Below are positions 1-7,241 of a stretch of DNA of 30,816 nucleotides, piece after piece. The notes under the pieces are model-generated. The model was not told the origin of the DNA and did no database searches. It was given only the letters and a program-made list of their open reading frames with translations. This stretch comes from CAYUKK01 sp964445305 (GTDB lineage: Bacteria > Acidobacteriota > Aminicenantia > Aminicenantales > UBA8522), in assembly GCA_964445305.1 (NCBI GenBank), contig CAYUKK010000099.1, positions 1 to 30,816 of the forward strand. Direction: 5' to 3'. Positions within the stretch are counted from its first letter, which is position 1. The number at the start of each line of letters is the position of its first letter. The translations under genes were made by a program, and so were the position numbers.

Positions 1-635
1 ACTTTTCCCCAATCCTTGAGAAATCTTTCCATCCCGATATCGGTGAGTGGGTGTTTGAGTAATTGGGTCATGACCGCATAGGGAATGGTGGCGATATCAG
101 CTCCCAGAAGGGCTGCCTCGATAACATGGCGGGGATGACGAATGCTGGCGACAATCACCTCAGTCTCAAGGCCGTAATTATCGAAGAGGACGAGAATTTG
201 TTCGACCAGCTCCATGCCCTCGTGGGATATATCATCCAGGCGGCCGATAAACGGGCTGACGTATCGAGAACCGGCCTTGGAGGCGATCAGTGCCTGAGTC
301 GGAGAGAAAATCAAGGTGGTGTTGACCGGGATCCCCTCTTGCGCCAGGACTTTCGTCGCCTTCAATCCGGCCAGACAGATAGGAATCTTAACGACGATGT
401 TGTCGGCCAGCCGAGCAAGCTCGCGGGCTTCCTTGACTATCTCCTCCGGCGTTGCTGACACGCACTCGACACTAACAGGACCAGGGACAATCTGGCATAT
501 CTCCTTGATCAAGTCTTCAAACCTCACATTTTCTTTGGAGACGAGCGAAGGGTTGGTTGTCACGCCGTCGAGAATGCCCCAGCTCGCCACCTCTCGAATT
601 TCATCCAGATTCGCTGTATCCAGAAAGAATTTCAT
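1..635 (-). CDS. fsa: Fructose-6-phosphate aldolase / transaldolase-like protein (C-terminus cut by window edge)
   Basis: Class I aldolase of the small transaldolase (FSA/TalC) family, a cytoplasmic enzyme of sugar-phosphate metabolism. Reading in from 635, the product begins MKFFLDTANLDEIREVASWG, the family's usual N-terminus, followed by DGVTTNPSLV. The Schiff-base lysine lies in the NIVVKIP motif near residue 85. Later motifs are VNTTLIFSPTQA, SPFIGRLDD and a C-terminal GMERFLKDWGK. About 211 residues are visible of a family length near 215-220, so only a few are missing. The ATG overlaps the stop of the upstream hydrolase gene by 4 nt (ATGA), making this the last visible gene of the hslVU operon. 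Sequence alone does not separate true fructose-6-phosphate aldolase from short transaldolase. Family assignment is firm; substrate is not. Confidence 0.93.
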   Translation of the reverse strand, partial: MKFFLDTANLDEIREVASWGILDGVTTNPSLVSKENVRFEDLIKEICQIVPGPVSVECVSATPEEIVKEARELARLADNIVVKIPICLAGLKATKVLAQEGIPVNTTLIFSPTQALIASKAGSRYVSPFIGRLDDISHEGMELVEQILVLFDNYGLETEVIVASIRHPRHVIEAALLGADIATIPYAVMTQLLKHPLTDIGMERFLKDWGK

Positions 636-1429
636 CTCTTCCCTCCTGTCTTTTCTTCTTGCTCTTCAACCATCCGGGCGACCGTGTTAGAGAGAGTCCC
701 GATCCCTTCGATTTGAATGTCCACCCTATCGCCCGGCTGCATAGGCCCCACTCCTGCCGGCGTTCCTGTGGTGATGATGTCTCCAGGATAAAGGGTCATG
801 ATCTGGGAGATGAAGCGGATGAGGTAGGGAATGGGAAATATCATGTTTCTTGTGGTCGCCGACTGTCTCAGCTTGCCGTTCAGAAAAGTTTTTATCCTGA
901 GCCGGGTGGGGTCAACATCCGTGGCGATGCAGGGGCCGATCGGAGCGAAAGTATCGAAGGATTTGGCCCGCGTAAATTGGCCATCTTTCCTCTGGAGGTC
1001 TCGCGCCGTGACGTCGTTGAAGCAAGTGTAACCCAAGACGAATAGCGAGATATCCGAATTTTCGGCCAGTTGTCGAGCTTCCCTTTTGATGACCACAGCC
1101 AGTTCGCCCTCATAATCAACCCGACTGGACACGCCGGGATAGACAATTTTCTCGCCGGGACCAATCACAGCCGAGGAAGGCTTGAGGAAGAGCAGGGGTT
1201 CCTCAGGCATGGGGCGTCCCATCTCCTGGGCATGGTCCCTGTAGTTGACGCCAACAGCTACAATCTTGGAGGGGACGACGGGCGCCAGAAGCCTGACCGA
1301 GCCTATGGGTATACCCTTCTCTTCAACCCGGAAATCCTCAAAAATGGAGCCACAGACGGGATAGAGGTTTTCTTCCCTCAGGATGCCCCAACGGATTTTG
1401 TTGCGGTAGCTGAATCGAAAAATCCTCAT
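632..1429 (-). CDS. Fumarylacetoacetate hydrolase (FAH) family protein
   Basis: A 265-residue FAH-fold enzyme, probably acting on a 2-keto/acyl-pyruvate type substrate as hydrolase, decarboxylase or isomerase. A short N-terminal domain leads into the catalytic core at about residue 55 (VAVGVNYRDHAQEMG). The metal-binding acidic residues appear as the paired Glu of YEGELAVVI and the Asp of CFNDVTARDLQ. Further family motifs are KSFDTFAPIGP and GDIITTGTPAGVGP. Length is typical for the FAHD1/YcgM-type subgroup. It is coupled at both ends by 4-nt ATGA overlaps: with the FN3 lipoprotein upstream and the aldolase downstream. The family is clear. Members act on fumarylpyruvate, acylpyruvates, oxaloacetate or homoprotocatechuate intermediates, and nothing in this context selects one. 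Confidence 0.92.
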   Translation of the reverse strand: MRIFRFSYRNKIRWGILREENLYPVCGSIFEDFRVEEKGIPIGSVRLLAPVVPSKIVAVGVNYRDHAQEMGRPMPEEPLLFLKPSSAVIGPGEKIVYPGVSSRVDYEGELAVVIKREARQLAENSDISLFVLGYTCFNDVTARDLQRKDGQFTRAKSFDTFAPIGPCIATDVDPTRLRIKTFLNGKLRQSATTRNMIFPIPYLIRFISQIMTLYPGDIITTGTPAGVGPMQPGDRVDIQIEGIGTLSNTVARMVEEQEEKTGGKR

Positions 1430-2520
1430 CGAACTTCCTGCCGGACAAAGACAGAGACACTTTCCGACTTCAGGCTTTCATTCCCTGTTCTGTCCAGGGC
1501 AGTAATAGCATAAACATATCCTCGGCTCTTTTCAACCGCGCGATCCAGGTAGGTGTTCTCCTCCAGGGTAACCGTGGCCAACATCTGAAATTCCCCCCCG
1601 CCAGCTTCTTTCCTCCAGATCCGGTATCCGGCCAAGTCGCTCTCTTGACCTGGCTGCCAGCTCAGGGCAACATATCCTGGCCCAGCCACGGCGGTCAAGC
1701 CGGAAGGGGGAACGGGAGGAAAGGTGTCCACAACCTTGACTTCGACAGCCTTTGAATCGTCGCTCTCGAGGACTGGCCCCGTTGAGGGAGCAACAGCCCG
1801 GACAACATAGCGGTAGACTCGCTCAAAGGAAATGTCCCTATCCTTGTATTCTTTTTCAGCAACGGCCAAGGGAGTTAGACGAACGAGGTTGCTTTTCGCT
1901 TCTCCGCGGTAGACATGGTATCCAACCAGCTGCGGAGGCGTAGAGCCGTCGATATTACCGAGTGGCGCTTCCCACGTAAGCTGGATATGGTCTTCAAAGA
2001 TGGCAGCTCGGACATCGCGAGGAGGTTGAGGAAGCGCTCGTTTCTCGATAGAAAGAAGCTCCGAATAATCGGAGAGACGGCGGCGTTCGTCCCGCACCCT
2101 GAGGCCAAAGGTATAGACCCTGGGCTTCTCCCATTTTTCTTCGGGTTCAAAAACAAAGCCCAACCGCCCGCCTCCCCGGTTACCTTCTTCAAGGACGAGA
2201 AAATCACCCTTGGACAGCTTCCGGACGAGGGTCGCTTGTCTCTTAAACTCCTCCAGGGACACAGGGTTTGCCCCCTCTTCTCGCCTCGGCGCAACCATCA
2301 GCCAGACTTCCACCTCGGCCACCGATTCGAGTGGCTGGCCATCGATATAGGCCGTGGGGTTTCTCCAGCTGAGGAAAAATCTCTCTCCTCGCTGCGTGAG
2401 GACGAAATCGCTGACGGGCTGAGGAATCCTTACCACCGGCGGCTGGAGAGGCCCTTTTTTCCCGCAATTCGTGGCGCAAGCGACAATAAGGACGAGAAAA
2501 TAAGGGAGGCCCTTCTTCAT
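1426..2520 (-). CDS. Lipoprotein with fibronectin type III domains and LptM-like CGKKGPL motif
   Basis: Predicted exported lipoprotein of 364 residues from the ATG at 2520; a TTG one codon upstream is also possible. A short hydrophobic signal (KKGLPYFLVLIVAC) has candidate lipidation cysteines at 15 and 19. Cys19 starts CGKKGPLQPP, resembling the CG.KGPL mature N-terminus of LptM/YifL-type small lipoproteins. Three beta-rich repeats follow, at about 33-155, 160-260 and 265-360. The last two are clearly FN3-like (PRDVRAAIFEDHIQLTWEAP; PSGLTAVAGPGYVALSWQPG, each ending in a YxYxVxA-type strand). The start overlaps the hslU stop by one base (TGATG) and the end overlaps the FAH gene by four. No catalytic motif is visible. 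A surface or periplasmic binding/scaffold role is inference. Confidence 0.85.
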   Translation of the reverse strand: MKKGLPYFLVLIVACATNCGKKGPLQPPVVRIPQPVSDFVLTQRGERFFLSWRNPTAYIDGQPLESVAEVEVWLMVAPRREEGANPVSLEEFKRQATLVRKLSKGDFLVLEEGNRGGGRLGFVFEPEEKWEKPRVYTFGLRVRDERRRLSDYSELLSIEKRALPQPPRDVRAAIFEDHIQLTWEAPLGNIDGSTPPQLVGYHVYRGEAKSNLVRLTPLAVAEKEYKDRDISFERVYRYVVRAVAPSTGPVLESDDSKAVEVKVVDTFPPVPPSGLTAVAGPGYVALSWQPGQESDLAGYRIWRKEAGGGEFQMLATVTLEENTYLDRAVEKSRGYVYAITALDRTGNESLKSESVSVFVRQEVR

Positions 2521-3899
2521 CAAAGAATAAAACGCCTTAAGTCTTGGTCTTTAAGGACATCCCGCAGCTGCTTTTGGACGTATTTTCTATCGATGAGAAT
2601 GCGTTTCTCTTTGATGTTAGGGGCGGCAAAGGAGATATCCTCCATGACTTTTTCCATGATCGTATGAAGGCGCCGCGCGCCAATGTTTTCCGAATCCTCG
2701 TTAACCTTTTCGGCGATTTCAGCTATCTCTTCGATCGCGTCTTTCGTGAACTCGATATGCACGCCCTCGGTTTCGAGGAGCGCCCGGTACTGCTTGATAA
2801 GCGCGTTTTCCGGTTCGGTGAGGATGCGGATGAAGTCCTCCTTGTCAAGGGAGGTGAGCTCAACCCGGATGGGAAAGCGCCCCTGGAGCTCGGGAATGAG
2901 GTCGGCGGGTTTGGAGACATGAAAGGCCCCCGCACCGATGAAAAGGATATGATCGGTTCGGACCAGCCCGTAGCGGGTGTTGACAGTCGTGCCCTCGATG
3001 ATGGGAAGGAGGTCCCGTTGAACACCCTCCCGACTTACTTCCGGGCCGCGGCCCGATTCACGCCCGGCAATCTTGTCGACTTCATCCAGGAAGATAATCC
3101 CCGAGTGCTCGACTCTCTCCACGGCCAGCCGGGCGACCTGGTCCATGTCGATCAAGCGCTTTTCCTCATCCTCCATCAAGAATTCCCTGGCTTCTTTGAT
3201 TTTTATCCGACGCTTTTTGGGTTTTCCCCCCAGAAAGCCAGGAATGATCTCCTGGATGTGGATGCCAATCTCTTCGACCCCGCTGTTGGAGAAAATCTCA
3301 AAGGGAGGCATCGTTTTTTCTTTGATTTCCACCTCGACGAGCTTTTCCTCGAGCAGGCCAGCGCGAAGCTGAGCCCTCAGTTTCTCCCGGGTTTCCTGGA
3401 AACGGCTGGAATCGACTTCAGCTAAAGCGTTATCTCGCCGTCGCATGGGCGGGAGGAGCAAATCGAGAATCCGCTCTTCGACATTGCTCTTGGCTTTCTC
3501 CCGGATTTCCTCGATTTTTTCCTGTTTAACCATGTCGACTGAGATACGGACAAGGTCCCTGATCATCGACTCGACATCTCGGCCAACATAACCCACTTCG
3601 GTAAATTTGCTCGCCTCAATCTTGAGGAAGGGAGAAGAGGTGAGTTTCGCCAACCGGCGCGAGATTTCGGTCTTGCCCACGCCCGTCGGTCCAATCATGA
3701 GGATATTCTTGGGAGCAATCTCGTCCGCCAGCTCGGGGGGGAGTTTGCGCCGCCGATACCGATTCCGCAGGGCGATGGCAACAGCCTTTTTGGCGGCTTT
3801 CTGTCCAATGATGTACTTGTCGAGCTCGGCCACAATTTCCTGAGGAGTGAGCTCGGTCTCCCGTATGTCCTCAGCGAGCTTTTGGGCCACCACAGCCAT
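2520..3899 (-). CDS. hslU: ATP-dependent protease ATPase subunit HslU
   Basis: AAA+ unfoldase (ClpY) that feeds substrates to HslV in the cytoplasmic HslVU protease. Seen in order: N-terminal LTPQEIVAELDKYIIGQ, Walker A GPTGVGKT near residues 70-77, the pore-loop region TEVGYVGRDVE, a charged intermediate domain, Walker B GIIFLDEVDKIAG, an arginine-finger region LQGRFPIRVEL, sensor-2 GARRLHTIMEKV, and the C-terminal DLRRFIL tail that activates HslV. The 459-residue length is typical. I prefer the ATG at 3899 over the GTG at 3902, because GGAGG sits 7 nt before the ATG. The ATG overlaps the hslV stop by one base (TGATG), implying translational coupling. Confidence 0.97.
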   Translation of the reverse strand: MAVVAQKLAEDIRETELTPQEIVAELDKYIIGQKAAKKAVAIALRNRYRRRKLPPELADEIAPKNILMIGPTGVGKTEISRRLAKLTSSPFLKIEASKFTEVGYVGRDVESMIRDLVRISVDMVKQEKIEEIREKAKSNVEERILDLLLPPMRRRDNALAEVDSSRFQETREKLRAQLRAGLLEEKLVEVEIKEKTMPPFEIFSNSGVEEIGIHIQEIIPGFLGGKPKKRRIKIKEAREFLMEDEEKRLIDMDQVARLAVERVEHSGIIFLDEVDKIAGRESGRGPEVSREGVQRDLLPIIEGTTVNTRYGLVRTDHILFIGAGAFHVSKPADLIPELQGRFPIRVELTSLDKEDFIRILTEPENALIKQYRALLETEGVHIEFTKDAIEEIAEIAEKVNEDSENIGARRLHTIMEKVMEDISFAAPNIKEKRILIDRKYVQKQLRDVLKDQDLRRFIL

Positions 3900-4426
3900 C
3901 ACAATTCCTCCACGACCACAAAATCATTGGTAAAGACGCAGATGCCAGCGCTTATGGCCAACGCCTCCAAGGCGATCTCCCGAGCTGAAAGCTGGGTGTG
4001 CTTGAGGAGAGCTCTGGCCGCGGCCAAGGCGAAAGGCCCTCCCGAGCCGATGGCGATGATGCCATCGTCGGGCTCGACAACATCCCCGGTTCCAGAGATG
4101 AGAAAGGAGCTTTCCTTATCCGCGACGATGAGGAGGGCGTCGAGCTGGCGAAGAGCCTTGTCCAGTCGCCAATCTTTGGCCAATTCGATGGCTGCCCGGG
4201 ATAGGTTTCCCCGGTATTCCTCGAGTTTGTTCTCGAACCGAGAAAACAGGGCAAAGGCGTCGGATGTGGCCCCCGCAAACCCGGCCAAGACCTTATCCTT
4301 GTAGAGACGCCTGATTTTTCTGGCCGTCTGTTTGAGGATGGTCTGGCCCATAGAAACCTGGCCGTCACCAGCTATGACCACCTGCCCCTTATGGCGAATG
4401 CAAATAATCGTCGTCGACTGAATCAT
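3899..4426 (-). CDS. hslV: ATP-dependent protease proteolytic subunit HslV
   Basis: Proteasome-beta-like N-terminal threonine peptidase that forms the HslVU chamber with HslU. The product starts MIQSTTIICIRHKGQVVIAG. The TTI aligns with the catalytic N-terminal threonine of the family, so four residues would have to be removed to free Thr5. Other family marks are GDGQVSMG, KVLAGFAGATSDAF, the FENKLEEY segment, IAIGSGGPFALAAARAL and a sodium-site-like C-terminal region. Length (175 aa) is normal. It is the first gene of a five-gene minus-strand operon and is coupled to hslU. A plausible promoter lies directly upstream. Confidence 0.97.
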   Translation of the reverse strand: MIQSTTIICIRHKGQVVIAGDGQVSMGQTILKQTARKIRRLYKDKVLAGFAGATSDAFALFSRFENKLEEYRGNLSRAAIELAKDWRLDKALRQLDALLIVADKESSFLISGTGDVVEPDDGIIAIGSGGPFALAAARALLKHTQLSAREIALEALAISAGICVFTNDFVVVEEL

Positions 4427-4448
4427 GGGTCATCCATCCTTCAAGAGT

Positions 4449-4477
4449 ATGATAATTCATACCCGAATATAAGTAAA
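4449..4477 (-). promoter_or_regulatory. Candidate sigma70-type promoter for the hslVU operon
   Basis: On the minus strand TTTACT (4472-4477) is followed after 17 nt by TATCAT (4449-4454). Initiation would fall near 4442, about 16 nt before the hslV ATG, which is tight against the GAAGGA ribosome site. Spacing is ideal but the hexamers are only moderate matches. Confidence 0.4.
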
Positions 4478-4554
4478 GCCAGGCACCGAAACCAGGGCTC
4501 AATTTGGGGTGGAAAGGGGAATCGAGAGAACTTGAGGGCCAGATGGCAAAGCTC

Positions 4555-4583
4555 TTTCTTTCGACTTTGAATAAGGCTATAAT
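4555..4583 (+). promoter_or_regulatory. Possible promoter (perfect -10, weak -35) before the cohesin-like gene
   Basis: A perfect TATAAT lies at 4578-4583, but the -35 position 17 nt upstream reads only TTTCTT. Initiation near 4590 would exclude the GTG at 4586 as start and leave the ATG at 4595 nearly leaderless. Weak call. Confidence 0.25.
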
Positions 4584-4594
4584 AGGTGCGTCAA

Positions 4595-5119
4595 ATGGTG
4601 TGGAGAAAAAAACACCAGGCAGCAAAAGCACTCCTTTGGTTAGCCCTTTTTGTTCTCGGAGCCTGTCAGAAATCTCCGACATCGGTCTCGGTCGATCTGG
4701 GCACCAATGCCATCCTCGTTGCCTGCAACCCGGTCGCTGGTGGGGCAGACACGTTGGTCACTGTAGCTATCATCATCTCCCAGAATAGCCAGGAGGTCCG
4801 CGTCTTTGGCCTGGAACTGACTTTTGATTCTCGAGTCTTCCAATTGCAGAGAATTTCGAGCGGAAACTTGACCGGAAACTGGACTGCAGTCGACGGAAAC
4901 GAAGTTTATCCGGGAACTCTGAGAATCGGTGGGTTTGTCGGCGGCGGAAGCTCAATCGCCAGGAATAGCCAAGGCGCTCTGGCTCTGGTTCAACTGAAGG
5001 TTATTAACCCCAGCGCCGGAAACAGCCAACAGAGTCAAATCTGTCTCGACCGCTATACGGATGACCTCGCCTCCTTCCAGCCAGCGCCGAGCTGCACTCT
5101 TTTTTCGCTTAAAAAATAG
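4595..5119 (+). CDS. Lipoprotein with cohesin-like beta-sandwich domain
   Basis: Small predicted lipoprotein (174 aa). A basic n-region (VWRKKHQAAK), hydrophobic core and lipobox LGAC place the lipidated cysteine at residue 24. The rest resembles a cohesin-type beta sandwich: VTVAIIISQNSQEVRVFGLE then LTFDSRVFQLQRIS, later GTLRIGGFVGGGSS, then GALALVQLKV. That order of strands (binding-surface strand, F-D-.-.-.-L core, G-x-L-A-x-I/V strand) is typical of cohesins. I chose the ATG at 4595 because AGGTG lies 7 nt upstream; an in-frame GTG at 4586 is the alternative. Cohesin-like domains also occur outside cellulosomes as surface adhesion modules. I see no dockerin in the window, so the partner is unknown. 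Confidence 0.72.
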   Translation: MVWRKKHQAAKALLWLALFVLGACQKSPTSVSVDLGTNAILVACNPVAGGADTLVTVAIIISQNSQEVRVFGLELTFDSRVFQLQRISSGNLTGNWTAVDGNEVYPGTLRIGGFVGGGSSIARNSQGALALVQLKVINPSAGNSQQSQICLDRYTDDLASFQPAPSCTLFSLKK

Positions 5120-5147
5120 TGAGGGCAGGAAAGGCTAAAAAAATCAC

Positions 5148-5177
5148 TTGCCAAGTTTATGCCGAGTGGATGATAAT
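5148..5177 (+). promoter_or_regulatory. Candidate promoter for the STAS gene
   Basis: TTGCCA (5148-5153), an 18-nt spacer and GATAAT (5172-5177). Initiation would be near 5184, about 20 nt before the STAS start and upstream of its GAGGGAAG ribosome site. Confidence 0.4.
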
Positions 5178-5203
5178 GATAGAGGTCGTGGCTGAGGGAA
5201 GAA

Positions 5204-5545
5204 ATGCAATTTAGCATTAGGGAAAAAGAGGATGCGGCCATCCTCGACCTGTCCGGAGAAATCCGCTTCGCCGAACAAACTACTCCATCCATTCAAGCGT
5301 TGGTCAAGGAACAGCTGGCTCAGGGGAAGAAAAAGATTCTCCTCAACTTCGAACACGTGGCGTTTATCGACAGTTACGGCATCGGCGATGTCCTGGCTGC
5401 TTACGTCTCCTGCCAGGATAGAGGAGGAAAGCTGAAAATTTATCATCTTCCCAACAAGATCTGGCTCGTTTTCAACTACTCCGGCTTGACCAGGATCATC
5501 GAGACGTTCGACACAGAGAATCAGGCCCTGGCCAGCTTCGACTGA
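5204..5545 (+). CDS. STAS-domain anti-anti-sigma factor-like protein
   Basis: A single STAS domain of 113 residues, the fold of SpoIIAA/RsbV anti-sigma-factor antagonists. Seen: a beta-strand start (MQFSIREKEDAAILDLSGEI), then KKILLNFEHVAFIDSYGIGD, with the switch motif FIDSYGIGDVL at about residues 51-61. The serine directly after the Asp matches the residue phosphorylated by RsbW/SpoIIAB-type kinases, so the switch could work, although the common DSSG is DSYG here. The C-terminal strand and helix (GKLKIYHLPNKIWLVFNYSG then LTRIIETF) are complete. GAGGGAAG precedes the ATG. No kinase, phosphatase or sigma factor lies beside it, so its partners are elsewhere. Partner-switching regulation is a family inference. 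Confidence 0.9.
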   Translation: MQFSIREKEDAAILDLSGEIRFAEQTTPSIQALVKEQLAQGKKKILLNFEHVAFIDSYGIGDVLAAYVSCQDRGGKLKIYHLPNKIWLVFNYSGLTRIIETFDTENQALASFD

Positions 5546-5602
5546 GCCTTTTTGAAGGGCGAGGAGTCGAGGAGCCCAGCAAGGTTCGTTTCCTGTTTTC
5601 CA

Positions 5603-5630
5603 TTGACATCGGCCCAGGGGAGAATATACT
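5603..5630 (+). promoter_or_regulatory. Sigma70-type promoter for the GltS-family symporter
   Basis: Consensus TTGACA (5603-5608), a 16-nt spacer and TATACT (5625-5630). Initiation near 5637 gives a leader of about 67 nt. The leader contains a 13-codon ATG-TAG ORF (5647-5688) ending 15 nt before the symporter GTG. Confidence 0.65.
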
Positions 5631-5703
5631 CTTACGGAAAAAGCTCATGGCGAAAGAAGACAGCTGGCTCGAAATAGCCACAACTTAGGCAGGGGCGATA
5701 CCT

Positions 5704-7086
5704 GTGGGACTATCGGGTGACTTGATCACGCGGCTGATGATCGACCTTTGCTGGCTCTGTGTCCTCCTCCTCGTTGGCCAATGGCTCCGTGTCCGCATTC
5801 TCCTTTTTCAAAAGCTTTTCTTGCCGGCCTCGATCATCGCCGGTTTCCTCGGGCTTCTCCTTGGCCCCGAAGTCTTCGGCAGATTCTTTTTCCCCCTCAT
5901 CCCCGGCGATATGATCAATACCTGGTCCCTCCTTCCCGGCCGGCTGATCAACGTCGTCTTTGCCTGCCTCTTCCTGGGTATCTCCATTCCTTCCCTGAGG
6001 ACAATCTGGCAGGAGGGAGGCCCACAACTGTGCTATGGATGGCTCGTCGGCATGGGGCAGTACGTGGTCGGGCTGGGCATCACCATGGTCCTCCTCACGC
6101 CCGCGTTTAAAGTGCCTCATTATTTCGGCTGCCTTCTCGAGATCGGTTTTTCGGGCGGCCACGGGACGGCGGCGGGCATGAAGGAAGCTTTTACCGATCT
6201 GGGTTTCAGCGCGGGCACAGATTTAGGGTTGATGTCAGCTACCATCGGTGTTATCAGCGCTGTGGTTTTCGGCATGCTCCTCATTAACCTCGCTGTCCGT
6301 CGGGGGTATACGCTCATCATCAAAGCGCCGCCAAAAATCCGAGTTGAAGCTGACCGGGGTCTCATTCCTGAGGCCAAGCGGCTTCCCGGGTCATTCATCT
6401 CCATCTCTCCCGACGCCATCGAGCCTTTTGCCTTCCATGCGGCCTTTGTTGGTCTGGCTATCCTGATCGGCTGGTTTCTTCTGAGCGCTATCAAGAGCTT
6501 GAGTGCGGGCATGAAGCCTGACCTCTTTCGAAGCTTCCCTCTCTTCCCCTTGGCCATGGTCGGCGGCATCCTCATCCAGTCTATCGCCCTGCGGACCGGC
6601 CTGGCCCGCTATTTTGACCGTCGAACGTTCGACCGAATTCTGGGGCTGGCCCTCGATTTTCTCGTTGTTTCGGCCATTGCTTCCATCAAGCTCGAGGTTT
6701 TCCTCGCTTATGTTTGGCCTTTCTCGATTCTCATGGTCGTCGGACTTCTCTGGATTCTGGCGTGCACCTGGTTTATCGCCCCTCGCCTTCTCCCCGATGC
6801 CTGGTTTGAGAGAAGCATCACCGAATACGGCATGCAGACGGGCGTAACAGCTCTGGGGCTGCTTCTCCTTCGGGTGGCTGACCCGCACTTCGAAACCCCT
6901 GCTGCGCGAGCCTTCGGCTTTAAGCAGATGCTCTACGAGCCGATGCTCGGCGGCGGCTTTGTCACAGCCGCGGCTCCCATTCTTATCGTCCATTTTGGCA
7001 TTCTCGCCGTATTCGGCGGGGCCCTTGTTTCCATCCTCTTTTTCATCGGCTTGGCGTGGCTCAGCGGGTGGGCGCGTAAACTTTAG
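5704..7086 (+). CDS. Sodium:glutamate symporter (GltS/ESS family)
   Basis: Inner-membrane carrier of 460 residues with roughly 10-12 hydrophobic segments across its whole length. Family-typical features are LFLPASIIAGFLGLLLGPEV near residue 45, the first re-entrant motif GFSGGHGTAAGM near 150, and the inverted-repeat counterpart EYGMQTGVTALGLLLLRVADP near 375. GltS proteins import glutamate with Na+; substrate here is inferred from family, and divergent members may move other acids. I accept the GTG at 5704, because AGGGG lies 8 nt upstream and the first membrane segment follows directly. The ATG at 5737 has no ribosome site. A consensus promoter precedes it. It is monocistronic as far as I can see, since the next gene has its own promoter. 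Confidence 0.88.
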   Translation: MGLSGDLITRLMIDLCWLCVLLLVGQWLRVRILLFQKLFLPASIIAGFLGLLLGPEVFGRFFFPLIPGDMINTWSLLPGRLINVVFACLFLGISIPSLRTIWQEGGPQLCYGWLVGMGQYVVGLGITMVLLTPAFKVPHYFGCLLEIGFSGGHGTAAGMKEAFTDLGFSAGTDLGLMSATIGVISAVVFGMLLINLAVRRGYTLIIKAPPKIRVEADRGLIPEAKRLPGSFISISPDAIEPFAFHAAFVGLAILIGWFLLSAIKSLSAGMKPDLFRSFPLFPLAMVGGILIQSIALRTGLARYFDRRTFDRILGLALDFLVVSAIASIKLEVFLAYVWPFSILMVVGLLWILACTWFIAPRLLPDAWFERSITEYGMQTGVTALGLLLLRVADPHFETPAARAFGFKQMLYEPMLGGGFVTAAAPILIVHFGILAVFGGALVSILFFIGLAWLSGWARKL

Positions 7087-7102
7087 CCTTTCCACTGTCA
7101 TT

Positions 7103-7131
7103 TTGACTGGGTATTTCCTTCATGCTATAAG
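7103..7131 (+). promoter_or_regulatory. Sigma70-type promoter for the penicillin-acylase-family gene
   Basis: TTGACT (7103-7108), an ideal 17-nt spacer and TATAAG (7126-7131). Predicted initiation near 7138 leaves a leader of about 104 nt before the ATG at 7242. AAGG at 7231-7234 serves as the ribosome site. Confidence 0.65.
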
Positions 7132-7241
7132 AGGACGGAGAAAATTGGTTAGCGGTCTTCCTCTTTCCCGGAAGCGAAAAGATGGCGGTTTCCCCTTCCC
7201 CCGGAGGACCGTGCGCTTAAGAATCAAAACAAGGCGGTAGC

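Noticed and set aside
2544..3425. Long plus-strand ORF (293 codons) opposite hslU
   Set aside because: It is the antisense shadow of the fully conserved hslU gene and has no recognisable domain.
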